From Glutamicibacter ardleyensis (GTDB taxonomy: Bacteria > Actinomycetota > Actinomycetes > Actinomycetales > Micrococcaceae): a stretch of 64,000 nucleotides of DNA. Location of the stretch: assembly GCF_014644555.1 (NCBI RefSeq), contig NZ_BMKX01000006.1:174274-238273 (forward strand). Reading direction: 5' to 3'. Under the pieces are notes generated by a model. That model searched no databases and was not told where the DNA came from. It was given only the letters and a program-made list of their open reading frames with translations. Of this stretch, positions 46,334 through 54,433 are shown in pieces. A program made the translations under genes and the position numbers. Position 1 is the stretch's first letter; each line of letters begins with the position of its first letter.

Positions 46334-47263
46334 ATGGAAAATTTTGACGCAATCATCATCGGCGGAGGCAGTGCCGGACTGGCTGCCTCCATAGCACTAG
46401 GTCGTTCACGGCGAAAAGTACTCGTGGTCGATGAGGGAAATCCCCGCAATGCCGTCTCAGCACATGCTCACAATGTTCTTGGACACGAGGGAATCAGTCC
46501 GCAGGACTTGATCGCGTTGGGCCGCGCTGAGGCCGTTAGCTACGGCGTCGAATTTGTTTCTGCGCACATTCAGTCGGTGCGTGGCTCACTTGAAGAGGGG
46601 TTCGAAATTTCCACTAACTCTTCACAATGGACCGCCCGCCGCATCGTTCTAGCAACCGGAGCCCGCGATGTCTTGCCTGAAATCCCAGGACTTCAACAAG
46701 CCTGGGGTGTCTCTGCACTGCATTGCCCGTACTGCCACGGCTGGGAAGTACGCGATCAACAAATCGCAATCCTCGGAGTCAGCGAAATGAGCACTCATCA
46801 GGCTCTGCTTTTCAGCCATCTCAGCGACAAAGTCACTTTCATCAACCACGCCCCGCAAAAACTCAGTGCGGAGAATCGTGCACTGCTTAGCGCCCTCGAA
46901 ATCGAGGTGCTTGATTCACCAGTGACCACACTTGAGGTCAGTGATAGTGGACAGGTTCGGTCGCTCAGCTTGGAAGACGGCTCTACCTTAGACGTTCAAG
47001 CCGTAGTTGTAGCGAGCCAAGTTACGGCAAACGCCTCACTTTATTTGGAGCTGGGTGGGGAACTTGACGAAAATCCGATGGGCACGTTCATCTCGGTAGA
47101 ACAAATGGGAGCCACAAAAATCCCTGGCGTTTATGCTGCAGGAAATATTGCAAACGTCGGCGCGATGATTGGTGCATCGGCTGCAGCAGGAACCATGGCC
47201 GGAGCTTTCATCAATGCCGAACTCGCTATGGAGACGGTCAAGAAAAAAATGGAACAAAACTAG
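46334..47263 (+). CDS. Thioredoxin reductase-like NAD(P)/FAD oxidoreductase
   Basis: 309 residues from ATG 46334, with AAGGAGAGC upstream. FAD-binding GGGSAGLAASIALGRSRRKVLVVDEG at the N-terminus, a redox CPYC in HCPYCHGWEVRDQQIAILG, and the C-terminal FAD block GVYAAGNIANVGAMIGASAAAGTMAGA. The CHGWE form is that of thioredoxin-reductase-like small disulfide oxidoreductases (as in GliT/DepH relatives), so a specific small-molecule dithiol may be the substrate; that is inference. The divergent XRE-cupin protein likely controls it. Confidence 0.9.
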   Translation: MENFDAIIIGGGSAGLAASIALGRSRRKVLVVDEGNPRNAVSAHAHNVLGHEGISPQDLIALGRAEAVSYGVEFVSAHIQSVRGSLEEGFEISTNSSQWTARRIVLATGARDVLPEIPGLQQAWGVSALHCPYCHGWEVRDQQIAILGVSEMSTHQALLFSHLSDKVTFINHAPQKLSAENRALLSALEIEVLDSPVTTLEVSDSGQVRSLSLEDGSTLDVQAVVVASQVTANASLYLELGGELDENPMGTFISVEQMGATKIPGVYAAGNIANVGAMIGASAAAGTMAGAFINAELAMETVKKKMEQN

Positions 47264-47271
47264 TCTCGCCC

Positions 47272-47303
47272 TTGAACTCTCCCCTAGGGGCAGACCATAC
47301 GAT
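47272..47303 (+). promoter_or_regulatory. MerR-type promoter with long spacer and dyad
   Basis: TTGAAC (-35, 47272-47277) and TACGAT (-10, 47298-47303) are 20 bases apart, longer than the usual 17, with a dyad around CCCCTAGGGG (47281-47290) in the spacer. This is the typical layout that MerR activators twist into register. The start codon follows the -10 by 6 bases. Confidence 0.75.
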
Positions 47304-47309
47304 AACAAT

Positions 47310-48311
47310 ATGGAGTACAGCATTGGGGAATTTGCCACGTTGATGAACGTGACGGTGAAGGCGCTTCACCACTATGAAAAGATCGGGCTGCTCAAGCCGG
47401 CACGAGTCGATCAGCTGACTGGATACCGGAAATACGATTCGAGCCAGTTCGAAATTATGATGCAGGTTCGCGAGTATCAAGGACTCGGCCTCACTTTGGC
47501 AGGAATTAAACGTGTCATCGTCGATGACGTCGACGATGACACGTTTGAATCTATCCTTAGAAGCAAGCAAGGCTCACTGCACGAGCGCATCATGAAGGAT
47601 CTCGAAACCTACAGCGTGTTGGCGGCAAGGCTGGGCGCCGAGGATGATCTTTCACAATTTGCCGCGATGCAATCAACAAGGATCATCATGGACTGTATAT
47701 ATCCGATGCCTCCTAGGGTCAGCGGCTGCTTACGGCCATCCCCGCCGCATATTAGAGGACAAGAGAAAACGAGTGGACCGAAACGCACCCTACTTAGCAT
47801 TTCGATCAGACTTGCGTCGCGAACCGTTGGCAATCTCAAACACACGACCCAAGAGCTGGCGGAAAGACTTCTGCCACAGAACGCTAGCGAAACGCTGAAG
47901 CAGCAGATCTGGTACTGGATTGAGACCACCGACGATCCGAGCGAGGGACCCTTCCGAATGCATGCTGGATTAGAGGAAAGTGTTCATTTCACGGGCCGCA
48001 CAGATCTCATCAAAATTAATTTTATGGATTCTGGGATGGCTTTTACTGGCCATGGATTCTCGGCACTTGGTGTCGGACAGTGGAAGAAAATGACCCAACA
48101 TGTTCATCATGAGATGTTCAATCAGGCAGTGCTGCCCGTCGGTCCTTTCTTTGTTCAACTCAACGAAAAATCCGGATATTCCGGGGGTTCTTTGGCCTAT
48201 CAGGGCGGAATGATCGACGAATCGTTCGTCGACTATGAAGCCAATATTGAGGACGAAGACTACGCCGATGGAGCTACTAATCCATTCGCTCACTGGTATA
48301 CCAACATGTAG
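47310..48311 (+). CDS. MerR family regulator with unfamiliar C-terminal region
   Basis: 333 residues from ATG 47310, leaderless by promoter position. The MerR winged helix is clear: YSIGEFATLMNVTVKALHHYEKIGLLKPARVDQLTGYRKYD and YQGLGLTLAGIKRVI. The last ~130 residues look like a real domain (QHVHHEMFNQAVLPVGPFFVQLNE) but match nothing I recognise. The stretch in between, roughly residues 130-175, is Pro/Arg-rich and looks out of character; frame +2 reads better there, so a pair of compensating frameshifts or sequence errors is possible. Confidence 0.78.
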   Translation: MEYSIGEFATLMNVTVKALHHYEKIGLLKPARVDQLTGYRKYDSSQFEIMMQVREYQGLGLTLAGIKRVIVDDVDDDTFESILRSKQGSLHERIMKDLETYSVLAARLGAEDDLSQFAAMQSTRIIMDCIYPMPPRVSGCLRPSPPHIRGQEKTSGPKRTLLSISIRLASRTVGNLKHTTQELAERLLPQNASETLKQQIWYWIETTDDPSEGPFRMHAGLEESVHFTGRTDLIKINFMDSGMAFTGHGFSALGVGQWKKMTQHVHHEMFNQAVLPVGPFFVQLNEKSGYSGGSLAYQGGMIDESFVDYEANIEDEDYADGATNPFAHWYTNM

Positions 48312-48847
48312 TCAGCTACGTCCGAATTTTACTGGTGGCCTCGCTTCTAGAGGCCGCCAGTATGCACCGAGGCAAAAATGATGGTACGCTTAATTTGTTA
48401 CCTCGACGTTTGCAGGTGTGAGTCATCCGCCAGCAAGTGTTAGCAGTTAGATTTGTAGTAAGACAAGCAAATCCTCTGTGCAGCAAATCGGTTCAACGAT
48501 TCTTCGGAATTAGCGAACTCCTATCGAAACGAATTTTCATCTTCTCTTCTTCACCGCTTACAGCTCGTCCAGACGCTTCTCAGCGTTTCCACGATGCGGC
48601 TTCCACATTCTACTCCACTGACTCTGGCATTTCCACAGTCATGTCTATGGACCGCAAGGACATTTAGCGTGCGTAGCGACCTCCGTTTTGGCCGGTATCG
48701 GCAAAATCAGCATTCGATAGCTGATACCGACGGCATGGAATTCGCCCAAGATAGTACTGTTCGAGGTAACCACTAATTTTCCGTTTCGGATTTCGACTCG
48801 GCAACAAGGTCACGTAGTGGCCAATGAATAAATAAGGAAATAAAAAC
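48312..48847. other. Intergenic region: hairpin and long cspA leader
   Basis: TACTGGTGGCCTC (48330-48342) pairs with GAGGCCGCCAGTA (48350-48362) as a probable terminator of the MerR gene, without a strong U-tract. The remaining ~480 bases have no convincing gene; the 3' part is AT-richer and likely carries the promoter and long 5' leader that cold-shock genes often have. Confidence 0.5.
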
Positions 48848-49051
48848 ATGGCTACTGGCACTGTTAAATGGTTCAACGCTGAAAAGGGCTTCGGCTTCAT
48901 CGCTCCTTCTGATGGATCGGCAGATGTGTTCGCACACTACTCCGCAATCCAGAGCTTCGGTTTCCGTAGCCTCGAAGAGGGCCAGAACGTAGAATACACC
49001 TTGGAAGCCGGTCCAAAGGGCCCACAGGCAACCAACATCCAGGCTCGCTAA
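48848..49051 (+). CDS. cspA: Cold shock protein
   Basis: 67 residues, the standard Csp length. The RNA-binding motifs KGFGFI (RNP1) and DVFAHYSAI (RNP2) are intact, in the usual [16 protein letters not shown] start. Csps melt RNA secondary structure. AAGGAAATAAAAAC precedes the ATG. Confidence 0.96.
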   Translation: MATGTVKWFNAEKGFGFIAPSDGSADVFAHYSAIQSFGFRSLEEGQNVEYTLEAGPKGPQATNIQAR

Positions 49052-49073
49052 GCTTTAGCAACTGCCAAACTTC

Positions 49074-49110
49074 TGGTGCAGTACCGTCCATTTCGGATGG
49101 TACTGCACCA
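49074..49110. terminator. Strong hairpin between cspA and the convergent flavoprotein gene
   Basis: A 16-base stem (49074-49089 with 49095-49110, one G-T pair) with a 5-base loop. Only weak T-runs flank it; as it lies between converging genes it may stop both. Confidence 0.75.
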
Positions 49111-49129
49111 TTGGTGTTTCTAGGGGTCT

Positions 49130-50359
49130 TTATCGTTCCGTTGAACTTCGCTTTGCAGCTTCTGGCGGTCGTTCACGCAGGATACCCACGCCTAGAAGCC
49201 GGGCCGGAATCGCAGCTAACTTGGGAAACGCACGTAAGATTTTCGCAATAGGTACCGGCAAGAGAACATCATTGCTCGTTTTCATCAACCGTTGTAACCC
49301 TAAATGCATAATCCGCTGAGCGCTCTGAACCAATATGATTGGGAGGATGCGTCGGTTCTGGACAGCAGCCACGTCTCGATCTGAAATTAGTCCAGCTTTG
49401 AGCGGTTCGGCAAGTATTCGGGCCGCCGCGACTGCATCCTGAACCGCTAGGTTCACGCCCACTCCCCCTACCGGGCTCATGGCATGTGCCGAATCGCCGA
49501 TGCATAGCAGGCCGCGACGCCACCACCGTATCGCGCGGTTAAGTTTCACATCCAGCAATTTAGCGTCCTCGAAGGTCAGTGCCGATACTCCATCTTTGAG
49601 TTCGGGCGCAGCTTCAATAATTGCCCGGTGCCAAGATTCAATACCCTCAGCACGAAGCTCTGTGTCTTTCCCCTTCGGTAAAAGCATGGCGGTTTGAACG
49701 TACCCATGCCTTGGAATAAGCACAAATGATCGGTTCCTGGCGAAAGCCGGAGACAGAACATTCTTTATATTCAGTTCACCGGAGATCTTGAACCACCAGA
49801 CATCTAGGGGCACCGCAAACTCTTTAATGGCTATCCCAGCGGCATTCCGGATGTTTGACCATCTGCCATCTGCGGCTATGGTCAAAAGCGCACGCATCTC
49901 GCCGATTCCTTCGGCACCCGAATAGCGCACACCCACGACGCGATCCTCCACAGTAAGCAGCTCGGTTACTTCGCAATTCATCCGAAGGTCAAAATTCTCT
50001 TCGTCCTCTCCGGCGCGAGCCAATAGATCGAGGAAGTCCCACTGTGGAGCCATCGCGATGAACGGATAGGGATGGTTGACCAGCGACAGATCCAGTATCG
50101 TGGTGCGGATCCCATCTCGTGCTGGCACTTCTGCCTGCGTCACTTTGCTGTAATTGATCTTGTTAAACTCTTCCATCAGTCCGAGTTCGTCAAGTAGCTG
50201 CAACGTCGAAGGGTGAATGGTATCTCCACGGAAGTCACGAAGAAAATCCTTATGTTTCTCGAATACGGCCACCGAGACTCCACTACGTGCCAGCAAAAGT
50301 CCCGCCACCATACCGGCCGGGCCTCCGCCAACGACGATGCACCGAGTTCCAGGTTCCAT
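49130..50359 (-). CDS. FAD-dependent monooxygenase (aromatic hydroxylase type)
   Basis: 409 residues. GGGPAGMVAGLLLARSGVSVAVFEKH is the N-terminal FAD fold with the acidic ribose ligand, RGDTIHP is the DG-like middle region, and LLCIGDSAHAMSPVGGVGVNLAVQDA is the GD motif. This is the UbiH/PHBH-type group that hydroxylates an aromatic or polyketide-like substrate with NAD(P)H. An MFS pump gene lies 51 bases upstream on the same strand; the pair looks like a modify-and-export unit. Substrate unknown. Confidence 0.9.
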   Translation of the reverse strand: MEPGTRCIVVGGGPAGMVAGLLLARSGVSVAVFEKHKDFLRDFRGDTIHPSTLQLLDELGLMEEFNKINYSKVTQAEVPARDGIRTTILDLSLVNHPYPFIAMAPQWDFLDLLARAGEDEENFDLRMNCEVTELLTVEDRVVGVRYSGAEGIGEMRALLTIAADGRWSNIRNAAGIAIKEFAVPLDVWWFKISGELNIKNVLSPAFARNRSFVLIPRHGYVQTAMLLPKGKDTELRAEGIESWHRAIIEAAPELKDGVSALTFEDAKLLDVKLNRAIRWWRRGLLCIGDSAHAMSPVGGVGVNLAVQDAVAAARILAEPLKAGLISDRDVAAVQNRRILPIILVQSAQRIMHLGLQRLMKTSNDVLLPVPIAKILRAFPKLAAIPARLLGVGILRERPPEAAKRSSTER

Positions 50360-50410
50360 GAGAGCTATCCCTTCAGCGATTGTCTCTGAATTTCAGCTTG
50401 GCACTAATTA

Positions 50411-51688
50411 TTATTCATGGATAGTCTCGGACGTTGAGCTTTTGATATTTAGCATGATCATGATGACAGCGAGAGCCAATAGGACTAGCGCTAATCCTTG
50501 GAACCCGATCGTGGCAAGAATCGGTCCCGCGCAGAGCCCGCCTAAGACGCCAGCTAAGCTCATGCAAAGGTCTGAAGTTCCTTGCAACTGTGGGCGCTCG
50601 TTGATTCCCACCGCACCGGAAATCATGGTTGACCCCGCTACCGTTGAGGCGGACCAGCCCAGGCCCAAAGAAAGCAAAGCTATGGTAGTAACCACATGAT
50701 CCGCGGAGTTGGTCCATACCAAAATGCTGGCGGTGATGAGGAGCGCCTGTCCTGCCAGAATGATCACACGTGAGCCGCATTTATCGGTCAGCCATCCAAA
50801 GACCGGTGACAGCGCGTACATTCCTGCCACGTGCATGGATATGGTGAAACCAATTAAGGTGAGCGTTGCTCCATGATGCTGCATATGGATCGGGGTCATC
50901 GACATCATCGACACCATATACATGTGCGACAAGGCGACGGTGAGGACTGCACGACGGGATGGCACAGAGCTACGCAATATGTGCCATCCACCACGGCGAG
51001 GCTGGCCGGAACCGGGTCGACCCAAAGCCTGACGCTGCGCTATCCGCAGCGGGTCGGGCCGTAGCCCAATCCAGTAAACCAATGCGCCGGCTAGCTGAGC
51101 ACACATGGCGATAAGGAAACCGCCGGTATAGGGCGGCAAGTCGATGTATTTGGCGATAACTTCACCGGGTTCAAAGAGATTCGGACCAATGACTGCACCT
51201 ATGGTCGTTGACCAGACGACTACCGAAAGATCACGTCCGCGAGTTGCCTTTGTGGAAAGATCCGTGGCGGCGAAACGCGATTGGAGGTTCATTGCGGCCC
51301 CCGTACCAAGGACCAACATACCCAGCATTAATAGCGGCCAGAAGTTGAGGAATGCGGCGGCAATAATGACAACAACGCCGCTTGCCGCCAGCAGGGCACC
51401 GCTCGAGAGAGATATTCGTCGGCCGTGTTTCTGGGCCATCAATGCCAGCGGAATCGCCATAAGCGCCGCGCCCAGCGTATTCATCGTGGCGGCCATACCT
51501 GCAAGTGAGTCCAAGCCCGAGATGCTGACAATCAGCAAGGATCCCAGGGTCAGAGTAGCTCCGCCGCCTAGTCCTCCAAGGATCTGGCCGGCTACAAGTA
51601 CCGAAATCGATTTTCGTCGAATCCGTTGCACTTGCTGCTCATCTAATGTGCCGAGATCATTGGATGCTGATTCGATCTGCACATTCAC
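50411..51688 (-). CDS. MFS transporter
   Basis: 425 residues, about twelve membrane helices. The motif A loop is visible as ALMAQKHGRRISL and again as VFGWLTDKCGSRVIIL between helices 8 and 9. The central loop carries a basic GRPGSGQPRRGGWH stretch. A His/Met-rich segment (SHMYMVSMMSMTPIHMQHHG) in helix 7 is unusual and could relate to substrate or metal. Likely cotranscribed with the monooxygenase; a dyad overlaps its promoter. Confidence 0.9.
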   Translation of the reverse strand: MNVQIESASNDLGTLDEQQVQRIRRKSISVLVAGQILGGLGGGATLTLGSLLIVSISGLDSLAGMAATMNTLGAALMAIPLALMAQKHGRRISLSSGALLAASGVVVIIAAAFLNFWPLLMLGMLVLGTGAAMNLQSRFAATDLSTKATRGRDLSVVVWSTTIGAVIGPNLFEPGEVIAKYIDLPPYTGGFLIAMCAQLAGALVYWIGLRPDPLRIAQRQALGRPGSGQPRRGGWHILRSSVPSRRAVLTVALSHMYMVSMMSMTPIHMQHHGATLTLIGFTISMHVAGMYALSPVFGWLTDKCGSRVIILAGQALLITASILVWTNSADHVVTTIALLSLGLGWSASTVAGSTMISGAVGINERPQLQGTSDLCMSLAGVLGGLCAGPILATIGFQGLALVLLALAVIMIMLNIKSSTSETIHE

Positions 51689-51702
51689 CCCCGTGTTCGC
51701 TC

Positions 51703-51736
51703 ATCGTGGATCCGTTATTGTCCAAGTATCCACGAT
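51703..51736. promoter_or_regulatory. Dyad upstream of MFS-monooxygenase operon
   Basis: ATCGTGGAT (51703-51711) and ATCCACGAT (51728-51736) are perfect 9-base arms with a 16-base spacer; the right arm region TATC-CAC-GATA is itself symmetric. A GATACT -10 on the minus strand overlaps it. Candidate repressor site, 15 bases before the gene; no regulator gene is adjacent. Confidence 0.55.
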
Positions 51737-51892
51737 ATGCAGGTGGCCGGTGCGAGTTTCTTCGGGTATGACAATGGCCCTGATGAGATTCCAAGATACT
51801 TGTCACCCCAATTCACGCGGATACTGCCCGACAAGAATCCTCCGAATTTTCCTAACCTGTTGTCATCTTTTTTGGAATGACGGCGAACCATC

Positions 51893-51934
51893 CCGGGAAT
51901 CATGCCTCCGTTGCATGTGTAGCATGATTCCCGG
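51893..51934. repeat. 13-base inverted repeat after the nuclease gene
   Basis: CCGGGAATCATGC (51893-51905) and GCATGATTCCCGG (51922-51934) are perfect arms with a 16-base loop. There is no T-tract beyond it on the minus strand. It may still end the defence operon, 35 bases after its stop, or mark the island edge. Confidence 0.55.
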
Positions 51935-51968
51935 TCAGGGATCGGCTTCCCAGATGCAGGTACTAGTA

Positions 51969-54410
51969 TCATCGACGTCGATTTTTTGTCTTCTTGGGCT
52001 TCTTTCCCCGCCGTGTTTCAGGGGGTGTGTAAGTGCCTTCCCTCATTTGAGCATTGGTCATGAGACCGCTAATTGCGAGTTGCTGCTCCAGCTGCGCATC
52101 AAATGAGTTGGGCAAATTGTTATATTCGCTCCAAATAATGCGCCCAGAAGTGTCAACCAGAAGAGCAAACGAACGATCCAAGCGCAGCTGATATTTTTTC
52201 AGCTGCGCATACTTCTGAAGCTTTTCAGCGTAGTCCGCCATACCGCCGTCAACCGGCCCTGAGCCGACAAATATTCCGAGGTACCCCCACGGAGTCACAA
52301 ACGTCATTATCGACTTGTGGAAACGCCTATCCACAGTGGTTCGCCGAACGACTCGGTTAAGGTACTCCGAAAAAACTTCAGCTGACTCATTTGAAACCCC
52401 AGCAAAATCGGCGCCAGTTCTCAACCAGCCATGGCTCTTGCTTTCCTCAAGATAGCCGATGACCGAAGCCACCGTTGTTTCATGCTTGCGGATCGGCTGT
52501 GGAGCCGCGATAGCCGTCTGCCCTTCTTCGAAGTACATCCAGGCATCCAGTGGATCAGTATGGGTCAGTACCTGCGTTAGAACATTACTGTCTTTGAATA
52601 TATCTCGTTCCGCCTGCCGCGGTCGTGTACTGGTTGGGTACTTTTCGTAAAGCGGGAAAGGATCAGGCTCAAAGTAAAGGCCACCATCCATAAACCACAT
52701 GACAAGATCTAGCTCATCACTCGCTCTGAGCAGGCGCGAGGTAGATGGATCTGTGCGTCGTCGAAGGAAAGCAAGGAAGTCCGAAGGACTCTGCATGATT
52801 GCTGCAATGACCATCAGGTCGTGAAGTGAAATGAGCCAAGGAACGGACGGCCCCGTCAGAACTTCGGCTTTGACCAACTCATCCGTGGCGATAGCGAGCG
52901 GCCCCCAGTCGTCTAAGCACACAACCACTGTGTGGACTTCTTGAACTGACGGCAAATCGATCCAACGCCCTTTCGGCGTCCAAAGACCCTTTTGCTCGGC
53001 GATGAGTGACTCCAAGCGGGCTGCCTGGGATGATGCCTCACCGATCGTCTTCCGCAAGTCTGTTTCAACTCGCTGGACATTGCCTGCACGGGCCTTATCC
53101 GTAATCGAGCCGGCCTTTACTTCCACGCAGATTGCGACGTCATCAATAATGAACAGGGCATCCGCCTCTGTTTCCAGGGTGCCTTCTAGGGGGTCATGAG
53201 ATCCCTTGGAGAGGTCCCATGTCAATGCTTCCGGTTTGGGAGCCCTATATTCCAACGAAGAGTACGTGGGCTTGTCAACGCCCAACAATTGGGCCAGGAG
53301 CCTCCCCGCTTTTTCCTCGGTCCAGCTATCACGATGGCGTTGGTATCGCATCCAAGGTTTCTGATGGGCCTTCAATCTGGATTCAAGGATTGGCCGCACA
53401 TAGTCATGAGGAAGGGGATCCCCGAAGGCGAAGTACCTGTCGTTACGATGCAGCAGTCCCTTTCCGGAAAGCAGGTTTTCTCCGTTGACGAACTTTTCGC
53501 AGGCCTCGAACGCGGTTACCCCTGTTGATTCGAAACAGAATGCAGACAGCACCGCCTTGACCGTTGCTTCTGGGAGGCCAGGTTGCTCCACCAAGTCGCT
53601 GACGGTGAAGGAAAGTCCGTTTCCCGGCTCGATGAATATCCCAGCGGCCAGTTGGCGACCCTCCGTAATTTGCTTTTCGGAGAGTGCTTGACCGCTGATC
53701 GTGATCGCTCGTAGTTCTTCGAATCGCTCAAACTTGGAGGCTAAAGACTCGCTTCGTTGGGTTTGGAATGCAGCCCACACTTGGGCTACGTCATCTGGCG
53801 TGAAACCCACGTTGGTCTGCACAAGATCGTGAATTGGTTTCGGGGCGAATATTTGTTGAGCAACATCCCTGGAAACTGAGAGGTAGTTCCTTCCTCGCAC
53901 GGAAACTTCGAACGTGCGAAGGAGCCCTGTTAGTTGTGCTGCTTTGCCCAGATGCTCATTGCTCGAGGAGGCAAAAGCGACCACCTGTGCCAACTTCGCG
54001 ATCTGTTCAGCTGCAGCAATGACGTTCTCTATGGATGGACCCGTTCTCCCTTCTCCCTGGACAGTTTCGATTCTCTGGAAATCGATGGATGTGCCGATGA
54101 GCGCTACGATTTCGACAACGACCGGCAGGCTCGTGTTCAAGCTCTCCTTGAATTCGCCGAGATCCCCTGGTGCAGTCATTTGGCGCACGACTTCCAAGAC
54201 ATCCCACAAGTCCACACCTGCCGCGAGTTCTGCTTGAATAGCTCGTACACAGTGATCGAGGATTGCAGGGACCTGCTGTTCTAGATCTTCCCAAGACTCC
54301 GTAGGTACGAGCCCTTCTGCGGTCGCTTCCATATTGGACAGAAAGACAGCTACGCCCTCATCGTTGTTCAACACCACCCGAAGCGTCGGCCGCTTGTTTT
54401 TTGCCATCAT
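51969..54410 (-). CDS. Large protein with PD-(D/E)xK-like nuclease core, in operon with the STAND gene
   Basis: 813 residues from ATG 54410 (a second ATG follows immediately); AGGGAG is 4-7 bases upstream. The first ~350 residues are helical with no family I recognise. Around residues 415-435 the sequence ETEADALFIIDDVAICVEVKAG has the spacing of a restriction-type nuclease core (E/D, then E-V-K), followed by VQRVETDLRKTIGEASSQAARL. The last ~300 residues are mixed, ending in a basic RRGKKPKKTKNRRR tail. It begins 23 bases after the STAND gene, so the two are one transcript. Nuclease activity is inferred from the motif only. Confidence 0.8.
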   Translation of the reverse strand: MMAKNKRPTLRVVLNNDEGVAVFLSNMEATAEGLVPTESWEDLEQQVPAILDHCVRAIQAELAAGVDLWDVLEVVRQMTAPGDLGEFKESLNTSLPVVVEIVALIGTSIDFQRIETVQGEGRTGPSIENVIAAAEQIAKLAQVVAFASSSNEHLGKAAQLTGLLRTFEVSVRGRNYLSVSRDVAQQIFAPKPIHDLVQTNVGFTPDDVAQVWAAFQTQRSESLASKFERFEELRAITISGQALSEKQITEGRQLAAGIFIEPGNGLSFTVSDLVEQPGLPEATVKAVLSAFCFESTGVTAFEACEKFVNGENLLSGKGLLHRNDRYFAFGDPLPHDYVRPILESRLKAHQKPWMRYQRHRDSWTEEKAGRLLAQLLGVDKPTYSSLEYRAPKPEALTWDLSKGSHDPLEGTLETEADALFIIDDVAICVEVKAGSITDKARAGNVQRVETDLRKTIGEASSQAARLESLIAEQKGLWTPKGRWIDLPSVQEVHTVVVCLDDWGPLAIATDELVKAEVLTGPSVPWLISLHDLMVIAAIMQSPSDFLAFLRRRTDPSTSRLLRASDELDLVMWFMDGGLYFEPDPFPLYEKYPTSTRPRQAERDIFKDSNVLTQVLTHTDPLDAWMYFEEGQTAIAAPQPIRKHETTVASVIGYLEESKSHGWLRTGADFAGVSNESAEVFSEYLNRVVRRTTVDRRFHKSIMTFVTPWGYLGIFVGSGPVDGGMADYAEKLQKYAQLKKYQLRLDRSFALLVDTSGRIIWSEYNNLPNSFDAQLEQQLAISGLMTNAQMREGTYTPPETRRGKKPKKTKNRRR

Positions 54411-54433
54411 TCTGCTCCCTTGCTCATATCTTG

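Noticed and set aside
48437..48667. 76-codon frame in the cspA leader region
   Set aside because: Composition is not protein-like, there is no ribosome binding site, and it lies where a long cold-shock leader is expected.
39490..48680. Shared 13-base string TTAGCGTGCGTAG at ~39494 and ~48665
   Set aside because: A 13-base match is expected by chance several times in 64 kb, and the flanks do not extend it.
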